This document shows, in pieces, positions 12,529 to 23,859 of a stretch of DNA of 64,000 nucleotides (its first letter is position 1; each line of letters starts with the position of its first letter). The DNA is taken from assembly GCF_904849725.1 (NCBI RefSeq), contig NC_058519.1, positions 538,106,316-538,170,315 of the forward strand, written 5' to 3'. A model generated the notes under the pieces. It had not been told where the DNA came from, did not search any database, and saw only the letters and a program-made list of their open reading frames with translations. The DNA is from Hordeum vulgare subsp. vulgare. Its lineage: Eukaryota > Streptophyta > Magnoliopsida > Poales > Poaceae. A program made the position numbers and the translations under genes.

Positions 12529-12664
12529 CCGTTTTCGTGCGGGGTACTCCTTCTGGTCTGGAAAAAATCAGTATATATACTCTCGTTTGGTCTGACCCCT
12601 GCATCACGCAGATTTCCTCTATTTTTCGTTTCGAGCCTGTTTTCTGCCGCAGATCTAGGTCAAG
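12529..12664 (+). promoter_or_regulatory. Putative internal promoter and/or splice acceptor for ORF2, copy B
   Basis: TATA box TATATATAC at 12572-12580. The pyrimidine-rich stretch ends in CTGCCGCAG (AG at 12651-12652), and the ORF2 ATG follows at 12665. Spacing is the same as in copy A. Confidence 0.5.
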
Positions 12665-13081
12665 ATGTCTTCTCAGGATTCAGAGGGGGGGAGCTATGTG
12701 GCTGATTACCTTGCTAATCCCAAGGTCTATGGGGACTTGGATCCTTATGGATGGACCACTGATGAGGAAGAAGATTATGATGCGAAGGGGAAGGAACAAA
12801 CAAGTTCCGATGAAGAGGAGGCTCCTCTACCCCAACCTGGACACACTCATGTGGAGTTCAAGAAGTCGAGCCTCCCTGACTCAAGGAAGAAGCCTAAGAC
12901 CTTGCTTATCCCTTCTCGTTTCTTGCAGGGGAGTAAGTAGGAATTATGCCAAAGGGTGTTGAATCTTGAAGAGGAAAATGATGATCTAAGGGAGCAGAAT
13001 TTTGTGCTCAAGTGGAAATTAAACAAACTCAAGACCTCTTCAACAACTCGACCACCATCACCACCAAAGGAAGACAACTGA
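12665..13081 (+). pseudogene. ORF2 of copy B (extra ORF in env position), one internal stop
   Basis: 139 codons from ATG 12665 to TGA 13079-13081, broken by TAG at 12938-12940. The N-terminal half is very acidic (TDEEEDYDAKGKE). After the stop comes a heptad-like stretch (VLNLEEENDDLREQNFVL), then the same proline-rich tail PPSPPKEDN as in copy A. The N-terminal part has no resemblance to copy A's ORF2. There is no signal peptide or membrane helix. Function unknown. It may be an RNA- or protein-binding accessory protein of the element. Confidence 0.6.
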
Positions 13082-14620
13082 GCATTGGTATGGGCAATCC
13101 CCTTGGCTTGTGCCAAGCTTGGGGGAGTTGCCCCGATATCGTATCACCATCACATCTTTTGCCTTTACCTTTTTTTTAGTTTGCCCCTTTTCAGTTTTCT
13201 TTCTTTTTCTCTAGTAGTTTAAAAGTCTTAGTGTTTTAGTCTTGAGTTTTGCTTTGTGTCACCCCCGATGTATTCGATCTCGTGAGCCATATAATAAAGA
13301 GTCTGTTAGTTGAAGGGCTTTTCCTCTTGCCATGATCAAAAGAGTGAGAATAGAACAAAAGCATGAAAGATCATGTAATGATCTTATGGGAAGTGATGGC
13401 TTCGCATATAAAAAGAATGAGGATCGAAACTTGTTGAGGGTAGACAAACGTAGACCTTGGTCATGGTTGCGATTAATAGGAAGTGATAAAGAAGGAGAGG
13501 TTCACATATAAATATATCATCTCTAACACCATCTATGATTGTGAACACTCACTAAACTATTGCATGCCTAGAAGTAGATGTTGGACAACAAAGACAACAT
13601 AATGAATTGTGTTTGCTTGGCTCCAAACAATGTTATATGATTAGAGATCCCTTAGCATGTGACGATTTCTTCCACCTCACATTAGCCGAACCTCCCGCAC
13701 CAAGTAGAGATACTACTTGTGCATCCATAAACCTTCAAACCAGTTTTGCCATGAGTGTCCACCATACCTACCTATGGATTGAATAAGATCCCTCAAGTAA
13801 GTTGTCATCGGTGCAACAATAAAAATTGCTCTCTAATATGTATGATCTATTAGTGTGTGGAAATAAAGCTTTGTACGAACATGTGATTAGGAAGACATAA
13901 AAGCGACATACTGCATAATAAAGTTCTTTATCACAGGAGGCAATATAAAGTGACGTTCCTCCGCACTAAGAGGACACGCATCCAAACCTCGAAAGCGCAT
14001 GACAGCCTCTGCTTCCCTCTGCGAAGGGCCTATCTTGTACCTTTACTTTTTGCCCTTGAAAGAGTCATGGTGATCTTCACCAATTCCTTTTTTCGCCTTT
14101 ATCTTGGCTAACGTCATATGCTTGGGAAAGATCTATATTCATATGTCAACTTGGAGGTAAGTATTCATGAATTATTATTGTTGACATTACCCTTGAGGTA
14201 AGCAGTTGGGAGGCAAAACTGTAAGCCCTATCTTTCTCTGTGTCCAGCTGAAACTTTGATCTCATGAGTACCACGTGAGTTGTAGCAATTGTAGAGAACG
14301 AAATAATGATTGAGTATGTGGATTTGCTTTACAAGCTCTTATTTGACTCTTTCTGATGTTGTGATAAATTGCAATTGCTTCAATGACTAAAGGCTACCGG
14401 TTGTTACTTCTCGGTAAGGTTCTTGATCCATGCTTTACTTTGTGAAGGAATTATCACTTTAGCATGAGAGATTATATGTTCATATTGCTTTTCTGATCTT
14501 GATCATGATGCATGCATGTTCGTATCTTGTTTTGTCAACACCTCTCTCCCTAAACATGTGGACATATCTATTGAGCTAGGCTTTCGCTTGAGGACAAGCG
14601 AGGTCTAAGCTTGGGGGAGT
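13082..14620 (+). other. 3' non-coding region of copy B with two polypurine tracts
   Basis: No gene-like ORF. It is the uninterrupted counterpart of 3999-7236 and contains the empty insertion site GGGCCTATCTTG near 14026. The internal polypurine copy is at 13115-13128 and the LTR-proximal tract ends at 14620. Confidence 0.85.
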
Positions 14621-16142
14621 TGATACGTGCATTTTGCATCATGTTTTCATGTTGATATTTATCGCTTCTTTGGCTGTTATTTCACTTCACATACAATTCT
14701 TATGCCTTTTCTCTCTTATTTTGCAACGTTTACATGAAGAGGGAGAATGCCGGCAACTGGAATTCTGGCCTGAAAGTGGAGCAAAGTTGAGATACCTATT
14801 CTGCGCAACTCCAAACGCCATAAAAATCGACGAGGATTTTTTTCCGGATTTATAAAAAATACTGGGCCGAAGAAGAGCCAGAGGGGCGCCAGGGGTTGGC
14901 CACAAGCCTGCACGGCGCGGCCACCCCCCAGGCCGCGCCATGAGGGCTTGTGGGCAACCTGCTGGCCCACTTGCCCCCCTCTTTTTCTATATGAAGGGTT
15001 TCGTCCAGGAAAAAATCGAGGAGGAGCTTTTTCGTGGTTTCGCTGCTGCCACGAGGAGGAACTTGAGCAGAACCAATCTAGAGCTCCACCAGGACGATCC
15101 TGCCAGGGAAACTTCCCTCCCGGAGGGGGAAATCGTCGCCATCGTCATCACCAACACTCCTCCCATCGGAGGGGACTCGTCACCATCATCATCTTCATCA
15201 GCACCATCTCATCTCCAAACCCTAGTTCATCACTTGTAACCAATCTCCGTCTCGCGACTCCGATTGGTACTTGTAACGTTGCTAGTAGTGTTGATTACTC
15301 TTTGTAGTTGATGCTAGTTGGATTATTTGGTGGAAGACGTTATGTTCAGATCCTTGATGCTACTCATTACCTCTCTGGTCATGAATATGATGATGCTTTT
15401 TCAGTAGTTACTTTTGTTCCTGAGGACATGGGATAAGTCATGCTAATAGTAGTCATGTGAATTTGGTATTCGTTCGGTAATTTGATGTGTTGTATGTTGT
15501 TTTTCCTCTAGTGGTGTTATGTGAACGTCGACTACATAACACTTCACCATTATTTGGGCCTAGAGGAAGGCATTGGGAAGTAGTAAGTAGATGATGGGTT
15601 GCTAGAGTGATAGAAGCTTAAACCCTAGTTTTTGCGTTGCTTCGTAAGGGGCTGATTTGGATCCACTAGTTTAATGCTATGGTTAGACTTCGTCTTAATT
15701 CTTGTTTCGTAGTTGCGGATGCTTCTGAGAGGGGTTAATCATAAGTGGGATGCTTGTCCAAGTAAGGGCAGTACCCAAACGCTGGTCCACCCACATATCA
15801 AACTATCAAAGTAATGACCGCGAATCATATGAACATGATGAAACTATCATGACAGAAATTCCCGTGTGTCCTCGGGAGCGTTTTTCCTCTTATAAGACTT
15901 TCTCCAGGCTTGTCCCTTGCTACAAAAGGGATTGGGCCATTTTGCTGCACCGTTGCTACTTTTGTTACTTGTTGCTTGCTACGAATCATCTCACCACACA
16001 ATCACTTGTTACCGACAATTTCAGTGCTTGCAGATATTTCCTTGCTGAAAACCACTTGTCAGATCCTTCTGCTCCTCGTTGGGTTCGACACTCTTACTTA
16101 TCGAAAGGACTACGATTGATCCCCTATACTTGTGGGTCATCA
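14621..16142 (+). repeat. 3' LTR of Athila copy B
   Basis: 1522 bp, TGATACGTGC to GGGTCATCA. The hairpin at 14888-14966 precedes a TATA-like CTATATGA near 14988. It abuts a minus-strand copia gag remnant at 16143. Confidence 0.92.
14888..14966 (+). repeat. LTR hairpin, copy B
   Basis: Left arm GCCAGGGGTTGGCCACAAGC and inner stem CACGGCGCGGCC / GGCCGCGCCATG, closed by GGCTTGTGGGC on the right. It shares the inner-stem variant of this element's internal hairpin. Confidence 0.88.
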
Positions 16143-16672
16143 TTCATCACCAAGCTCTAGTAGTTTGGTGGTAGTGACTTTGGAGAACCATCACTATCTC
16201 ATCTGGAAGATTAACTCCCACTTGATTCAAGCGACTGTTGCAACTCAGACAATCTGAGCACATGCTCAACGATTGAGCTTTTATCCTTTCTTTGTAGACA
16301 AAGAATCTTGTCGGAGGTCTCATACCTCTCAACAAGGGCACGAGCATGAAATCTGAATTTCATCTCTTAGAACATCTCATATGTTCTGTGACGTTCCAAA
16401 CGTCTTCAGCGCCTCAATTCTAAGTCGTTAAGTATTACACACTGAACTATCACGTAGTCATCAAAAAACGTGTATGTCAGATGTTCGCAACATCCACAGA
16501 CGACGCTCGAGGTTCAGCACACCGAGCGGTGCATTAAGGACATAAGCCTTCTATGCAGCAATGAGGACAATCCTCAGTTTACGGACCCAGTCCGCATAAT
16601 TGCTACTATCATCTTTCAACTAAAGTTTCTCTAGGAACATATCTAAAAATAGTAGAGCTATAGTGCAAGCTA
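16143..16672 (-). pseudogene. copia gag remnant
   Basis: Minus-strand reading gives gag-like blocks such as LVERYETSDKI and a diverged copy of the start region seen at 34259, but with several stops and a lost start codon. The 3' part of gag and all of pol are missing. No function. Confidence 0.7.
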
Positions 16673-18312
16673 CAACATTATTTGCAAATACCTTTCGACT
16701 ATGTTCATGATAATTGAGTTTAGCTAATCATATTACTTATAAACTACCACTCAAATAGACATCGCTCTAGTCATTCGAGTGTCGCATGATCCAAATTCAC
16801 TAACTCAAGTCCGATCATCACGTGAGTTGAGTATAGTTTTAGTGGTGAACATCTCCATGTTGATCATATCTACTATATGATTCATGCTCGACCTTTCGGT
16901 CTCTTGTGTTCCAAGGCCATGTCTGTACATGCTAGGCTCGTCAAGTTTAACCCGAGTGCTCCGCGTGTGCAACTGTTTTGCACCCGTTGTATGCGAACGT
17001 TGAGTCTATCACACCCGATCATCACGTGGTGTCTCAAAACGACGAACTGTCGCAACGGTGCACAGTCGGGGAGAACACAATTTTATCTTGAAATTTTAGT
17101 GAGGGATCACCTTATAATGCTACCGTCATTCTAAGCAAAATAAGGTGCATAAAAGGATTAACATCACATGCAAATAATAAGTGACATGATATGGCCATGA
17201 TCTTGTGCTTCTTGATCTCCATCACCAAAGCACCGGCATGATCTTCATCGTCACCGGCGCCACACCATGATCTCCATCATCATGATCTCCATAATTTTGC
17301 CGCCATTGAGGTTGTCGTGCTATCTATGCTATTACTACTAAAGCTACTACCTAGCAATATAGTAAACGCATCTGCAAGCACAAACGTTAGTTTAAAGAAA
17401 ACCCTATGGCTCCTGCCGGTTGCCTTAGCATTGACATGCAAGTCAATATTTAACTATTACAACATGATCATCTCATACATCCAATATATCATATCATGTC
17501 ATTGGCCATATCATATTACATGCATACCTGCAAACACAAGTTAGACGTCCTCTAATTTGTTGTTGCATGTTTTACGTGGCTGCTATGGGTATCTAGTATG
17601 ATCGCATCTTACTTACGCAAAGCCACAACGGTGATATGCAATTTGCGATTTAACCTTCTCCAAGGACCGCCTCGGTCAAATCCGATTCAACTAAAGTTGA
17701 CGAAACAGGCCCCCGCCAATTATCTTTATGCAACAAGTTGCATGTTAGTCAATGAAACCGGTCTCTCGTAAGCGTACGAGTAAGGTTGGTACGGGCCGCT
17801 TCAATCCAACAATACCGCTGATTCGAGAAAAGACTAAGGAGGGCAGCAAAAAGAACATCAATGCGCACAAACTCTTTTGTGTTCTACTCGAGATATCATC
17901 TTCGCATGAACCTAGCTCTTGATGCCACTATTGGGGAACGTCGCATGGGAAACAAAAATTTTCCTACAAACACGAAGAACTATCATGGTGATGATCATCT
18001 ACGAGAGGGAGATCGGATCCACATACCCTTGTAGATCGCTAAGCGGAAGCGTTAATAAACGCGTTTGATGTAGTGTAACATCTTCGCGATCCAAATCCCA
18101 ACCCGTCCCGCGATCTCATCACGATCTGTCCCGTGATCCCATCACGGTCCATCCCGGTCTAGTGCCGAACGGACGGCACCTCCGCGGTCAGCACACGTAT
18201 AGCTCGATGACGATATGTGCCTGCTTGATCCAGCAAGAGGGGCGAATAGGTAGATGAGTTCTCCAGCACGACAGCATGGTGGTGGTGGTGGTGGAGCTAT
18301 TCTAGCAGGGCT

Positions 18313-19752
18313 TGATACATCTCCGTCGTATCTACTTTTCCAAACTCTTTTGCCCTTGTTTTGGACTCTTATTTGCATGATTTGACTGGAACTAACCCGG
18401 ACTAACGTTGTTTTCAGCAGAATTGCCCTGGTGTTGTTTTTGCACAGAAATAAAAGTTCTCGGAATGACATGGAAATTTACGGGGATTTTTTATGGAATA
18501 TATAAAAAATACTGGCGCAAGAATCAACCAGAGGGGTGGAGCTGAGAGCCCACAAGCCCACCACGCGCGGCCCCCCTGGCCGCGCCTGGCAGGCTTGTGG
18601 GGCCCACGAAGCTCCACCGCCTCCAATCTCAGCTCTATTTAGTCCCTTTCGTCCGGAAAAAATCAAGGAGAAGAGTCAATCGTGTTTTACGATACGGAGG
18701 CGCCGCCACCTCCTGTTCTTCCTCTGGAGGGCAGATCTGGAGTCCGTTCTGGATTCCAAAGAGGGGAGATCGTCGCCATCGTCATCACCAACCTTCCTTC
18801 ATCGCCAATTCCATGATGCTCTTCACCGTTCGTGAGTAATCTCATCCTAGGCTTGCTGGACAGTGATGGGTTGGATGAGATCTATCATGTAATCGAGTTA
18901 GTTTTGATGGGGATTGATCCCTAGTATCCACTATGTTCTGAGATTGATGTTGCTACTACTTTTCCATGCTTAATGCTTGTCACTAGGGCCCGAGTGCCAG
19001 ATTTTTGATCTGAACCTATTATGTTGTCACCAATATATGTGTATTCTTGATCCTATCTTGCAAGTTGTAGTCACCTACTATGTGTTATGACCCGGCAACC
19101 CCGGAGTGACAATAGCCGGAACCACTCCCGGAGATGACCATAGTATGAGGAGTTCATGTATTCACTAAGTCTAAATGCGTTGGTCCGGTTCTTTATTAAA
19201 AGGAGAACCTTAATATCTCGTAGTTTCCATTAGGACCCCGCTGCCACGGGAGGGATGGAGAACAGATGTCATGCAAGTTCTTTTCCCTAAGCACGTATGA
19301 CTACATACGGAATACATGCCTACATTACATTGATGAACTGGAGTTAGTTACATATATCTCCGTGTTATAACTGTTGCATGATGAATAACATTCGGCATAA
19401 TCATCCATCACCGATCCAATGCCTACGAGTCTTTTCCTACTGGTCCTTGCTACGTTACTTTGCTGCTACAGCTGTCACTGCCGCTACTGTTACTCTGTTG
19501 CTACTGTTGTTACTTTGCTGCTAGTGTTGTCACTTTGTTGCTATTGGTTACCGTTGCCACTGTTGCTATCACACTACCTTGCTACTGATACTTTGCTGCA
19601 AATACTAAATCTTTCAGGTGTGGTTGAATTGACAACTCAACTGCTAATACTTGAGAATATTCTTTGGCTTCCCCTTGTGTCGAATCAATAAATTTGGGTT
19701 GAATACTCTACCCTCGAAAACTGTTGCGATCCCCTATACTTGTGGGTTATCA
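18313..19752 (+). mobile_element. Solo gypsy LTR
   Basis: 1440 bp from TGATACATCTCC to GTGGGTTATCA, flanked by an exact 5-bp duplication GGGCT (18308-18312 and 19753-19757). It lies in the copia LTR, which continues across the site. There is no internal region, so this is the product of LTR-LTR recombination. Same family as the LTR of 4947-6643. The hairpin is at 18538-18615 and a TATA-like CTATTTAG near 18630. Confidence 0.95.
18538..18615 (+). repeat. LTR hairpin in solo LTR
   Basis: GGAGCT...GCCCACAAGCCC pairs with GGCTTGTGGGGCCC...AGCTCC. The inner stem is a CGCGCGGCC / GGCCGCGCC variant. It lies about 15 bp before the TATA-like box. Confidence 0.82.
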
Positions 19753-21184
19753 GGGCTTCGCCTAAGCACCACTGAAACTAGACTAGAGGAGAAATAGATC
19801 TAGAGAGAGAGGGCAGCACGTGGCTGTTTTTCCATGTCTCAAAAACCCTCAATACCTCTAGTATATATAGGAGGGAGGGAGGGGAGGAGGCAGGCTCAAA
19901 AACTCAAGGTTTGGACGAAATTGGAGGTGGAGGAGTCCTACTCCAATCCTACTAGGAGTAGGGTTCCTCCTTTCCACTTGGAAATCCTTTCCACCTTTGG
20001 GTTTTTTGCCTCTCAAACCTCATGGGCCTTAGTGGGACCTTATTTCAGCCCACTAGGGGCTGGTTTGTATCATCCCACAGCCCATAAGGCCCCTCGGGGC
20101 GTGACACCCCTCCCAATGGTCCTCGGTACCCTCCCGGCACTCCCGGTAGACTACCGATGATCCCGAAACTTTTCCGGTGACCAAAACATGACTTCCTATA
20201 TATCAATCTTTACCTTTGGACCATTCCGTAGCTCTTCGTGACGTCCGGAATCTCATACGGGACTCCTAACAACTTTTGGTTACCAACACCTATAACTCAA
20301 CTCTACCGAAACGTCACTGAACCTTAAGTGTGCAGATCCTGCGGGTTCGAGAACTATGCAGACATGACCGGGAGACAACTATGGTCAATAACCAATAGCG
20401 GGACCTGGATGCCCATATTGACTCCTACATATTCTACGAAGATCTTTATCGGTTGAACCTCTATGTCAAGGATTCAGTTAATGTCGTATGTTGTACCCTT
20501 TGTCCTTCGGTATGTTACTTGCCCGATGTTCGATCGTCCATATCTCTTTACCTAGTTCAACCTCGTTATCGGCAAGTCTCTTTACTCGTTCTGTAATACA
20601 AGATCTCGTGGCTAACTCCTTAGTCACATTGCTTGCAAGTCTTATTATGATGCTGTATTACCGAGTGGGCCCTGAGATACCTCTCCGTCATACGCAGTGA
20701 CCAATCCCAGTATCGATTCACGCCAACCCAACAGACACCTTCAGAGATACCTGTAGAGCACCTTTATAGTCACCCAGTTACGTTGCGACGTTTGATACAC
20801 ACAAGGTATTCCTCCGGTGTTCGGGAGTTGCATGATCTCATGGTCATAGGAACACATACATTGACATGCAGAAAATAGTAGCAATAAACTGACAGATCAT
20901 ATGCTACGTTTATAGTTTGGGTCTTGTCCATCACATCATTCTCCTAATGATGTGATTCAGTTATCAAGTGACAACACTTGTCCATGGCTAGGAAACCTTA
21001 ACCATCTTTGGTCAACGAGCTAGTCAACTAGAGGCTTACTAGGGACAGTGTTTTGTCTATGTATCCACACATGTATTTGAGTTTCCAATCAATACAACTA
21101 TAACATGGATATTAAATGATTATCGTGAACAAGGAAATATAATAATAACCAATTTAGTATTGCCTATAGGGCATATTTCTAACA

Positions 21185-21377
21185 CTGCCCCCTCCCCACG
21201 ACAAAGTTCTCTTTGCTGTCCGCATGTCTAAGGCCGACGGCAAAGAAGCTCTTTACCAGATTATTCTTTGCTATCAAGTTTCCCGTGTGCAGACGGACGA
21301 CAAAGGCCTTTGTCGTCAGGGGTCCTCCCCTTTGCCGTGAGCCATAGATGACGGCAAAGTCCGTGATTCCTGTAGTG
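21185..21377 (-). mobile_element. CACTA DNA transposon terminus (fragment)
   Basis: The minus strand from 21377 reads CACTACAGGAATCACGG, a CACTA-type end, followed by subterminal TTTGCCGTC and CGGCAAAG motifs in both directions, typical of this superfamily in grasses. It is cut at 21184/21185 by the copia LTR. No transposase is present. Confidence 0.75.
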
Positions 21378-22148
21378 CATCTAGGGAGAGGCCATGGAGG
21401 AGGAAGCCTATGGGGGAGACTCTCTCCCCTCTCTCCTGATGGCACCGGAGTGTTGTCGGGGGAGCCATCACCGCGGTGATCCTCTTCATCAACAACATCG
21501 CCTTCATCACCTTCCTCATCTCTTTTCAACAGTCCATTCTCCCGCACCGCACTGTAATCCCCTACTTGAACATGGTGTTTATGCCGCAGATTATTAATCA
21601 ATGACATGTTGCCATCCTATGATGTTTGAGTAGATTTATGTTGTCCTTTGGGTTGATTGATGATCTTGATTGGTTTGATTGTATGTTTTATTTTGGTGTT
21701 GTCCTATGGTGCCCTCCGTGCCGCGCACATGTGAGGGATTCTCGTTGTAGGGTGTTGCAATATGTTCATAATTCGCTTACAGTGGGGGCTAGAGTGACAG
21801 AAGCTTACAACCGAGTAAGGGGATTGTTGCGTATGGGAGTAAAGGGGACATGGAGTATGGGAGTAAAGCTTACAATCTAGTAGTTGTGACTGCTTGCTAG
21901 AGGTCCAATTATTAGTTCATATGATCCGATTACGGGAAGTCCATTAGCTCATGCCTCTCCCTCATATAAAATTGCAACAATGATTACCGATCTTGTTATC
22001 AATTGCCTAGGATTATTCCGGACACCATACCATCATTATTGCACACTCGCTATTTGCAATATGTTGTAATATATTCTAACTTTTTTTAGGAAGCGCCTAT
22101 TTTCATATTTTTGTTCTTCAATATCATGTAAAGCTATCGTCTTTATAC

Positions 22149-23661
22149 TGATGACCCACAAGTATAGGGGATCAATCGTAGTCCTTTCGATAAGTAAGAG
22201 TGTCAAACCCATCGAGGAGCAGAAGGATCTCACAAGTGATTTTCAGCAAGGTAAAATCTGCACGCACTAAAATTGTCGGTAACAAGTGATTGTGTGGTGA
22301 GATGATTCGTAGAAAGCAACAAGTAACAAAAGTAGCAACGGTGCAACAAAGTGGCTCAATCCCTTTTGTAGCAAGAGACAAGCCTAGACAAAGTCTTATA
22401 GGAGGAAAAACGCTCCTCGGGACACACGGGAATTTCTGTCATGCTAGTTTCATCATGTTCATATGATTCGCGTTCGTTACTTTGATAGGTTGATATGTGG
22501 ATGGACCGGCACATGGGTACTGCCCTTACTTGGACAAGCATCCCACTTATGATTAACCCCTCTCGCAAGCATCCGCAACTATGAAAGAAGAATTATGACA
22601 AAGTCTAACCATAGCATTAAACTAGTGGATCCAAATCAGCCCCTTACGAAGCAACGCATAAACTAGGGTTTAAGCTTCTGTGACTCTAGCAACCCATCAT
22701 CTACTTACTACTTCCCAATACCTTCCTCTAGGCCCAAATAATGGTGAAGTCTTATGTAGTCGACGTTCACATAACACCACTAGAGGAAAAACAACATACA
22801 ACATATCAAATTACCGAACGAATACCAAATTCACATGACTACTATTAGCATGACTTATCCCATGTCCTCAGGAACAAAATAACTACTCACAAAGCATAAT
22901 CATATTCACGATCAGAGAGGTAATGAGTAGCATCAAGGATCTGAACATAAACTCTTCTACCAAATAATCCAACTAGCATCAACTACAAAGAGTAATCAAC
23001 ACTACTAGCAACCTTACAAGTACCAATCGGAGTCGCGAGACGGAGATTGGTTACAAGTGATGAACTAGGGTTTGGAGATGAGATGGTGCTGATGAAGATG
23101 TTGATGGTGACGAGTCCCCTCCGATGAGAGGAGTGTTGGTGATGACGATGGCGACGATTTCCCCCTCCGGGAGGGAAGTTTCCCCGGCAGGATCGTCCTG
23201 CCGGAGCTCTAGATTGGTTCTGCTCAAGTTCCGCCTCATGGCGGCGGTGAAACCACGAAAAAGCTCCTCCTTGATTTTTTTCTGGACGAAACCCTCCATG
23301 TAGAAAAAGAGGAGGCCAGTGGGCTGCCCACAAGCCCCCATGGCGCGGCCTGGGGGGGTGACCGCGCCGTGCAGGCTTGTGGGCACCCCCTGGTGCCCCT
23401 CTGGCACTTCTTCGGCCCAGTATTTTTGACAAATTGGGAAAAAATCCCCGTTGATTTTAACGACGTTTGGAGTTGCGTAGAATAGGTATCTCAACTTTGC
23501 TCCACTTTCAGGCCAGAATTCAAGTTGCCGGTATTCTCCCTCTTCATGTAAACCTTGCAAAATAAGAGAGAAAAGGCATAAGAATTGTACCGTGAAGTGA
23601 AATAACAGCCAAAGAAGCGATAAATAATAACATGAAAACACGATGCAAAATGGACGTATCA
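22149..23661 (-). mobile_element. Solo Athila-type LTR, minus strand
   Basis: 1513 bp. Minus-strand reading starts TGATACGTCCATTTTGC and ends GTGGGTCATCA, the same family as the LTRs at 7237 and 14621. The flanks share ATAC (22145-22148 and 23662-23665), four bases of a probable 5-bp duplication. No internal region. Confidence 0.85.
23314..23397 (-). repeat. LTR hairpin in minus-strand solo LTR
   Basis: GGCCAGTGGGCTGCCCACAAGC pairs with GCTTGTGGGCACCCCCTGG. The inner stem is ATGGCGCGGCC / GACCGCGCCGT, the copy B variant. A decayed TATA (CTACATGG) follows on the minus strand. Confidence 0.82.
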
Positions 23662-23859
23662 ATACCCATAACGCAGTTTTATTTCTCGTTACTAGATAGA
23701 AGCAAGCGTTCGATATATATAGAGTCGTACCGGTGGCAGATAGGACTTGAGAGAATATTGATCTTACCTTCAGCTCCTTGTAGGCTCGACACTCCATATT
23801 TATCACTTTCATCTTTGGAAATTTCTACGATGATTCCTTACACTTGGGGATTATCAACT

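Larger units (their letters stand above)
8756..16142 (+). mobile_element. Athila-lineage Ty3/gypsy element, copy B, lacking 5' LTR, primer-binding site and gag
   Basis: The internal region starts inside the protease domain, directly against the LTR of copy A. It then runs pol, hairpin, ORF2, 3' non-coding region, polypurine tract and LTR. The array LTR-internal-LTR is what unequal recombination between elements gives, but the missing gag needs an additional deletion. The right flank starts TTCAT (16143). A matching duplication cannot be checked because the left end of the array is outside the window. Confidence 0.85.
16143..21184 (-). mobile_element. Truncated Ty1/copia element (5' LTR, leader and start of gag)
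   Basis: On the minus strand this is an LTR (21184-17929, interrupted), a primer-binding site (complement of GCTCTTGATGCCA near 17916-17928), a leader that aligns with 34260-35513, and the first part of gag. The rest of the element is cut off at the edge of the Athila LTR. It is a different subfamily from the complete copia elements here, because the gag sequence diverges strongly. Confidence 0.85.
17929..21184 (-). repeat. 5' LTR of truncated copia, split by a solo gypsy LTR
   Basis: Starts TATTGGGGAACG next to the primer-binding site and ends in ...TATTTCTAACA at 21184, the complement of the TGTTAGAAATATGCCC start of BARE-like LTRs. The interrupting piece is 18313-19752. A TATA-like TATATATA lies near 19862. 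Confidence 0.88.
21381..23859 (+). repeat. Old gypsy LTR (5' truncated), split by a solo LTR
   Basis: The outer parts 21381-22148 and 23662-23859 read as one LTR of another gypsy family. The right part has the usual ending, GGCTCGACACTCC followed by CTTGGGGATTATCA. The left end is lost at the CACTA fragment. No internal region follows; the minisatellite starts at once. Confidence 0.6.

Noticed and set aside
16143..16147. TTCAT as target duplication of the Athila array
   Set aside because: The left end of the array lies outside the window, so there is no partner to compare.
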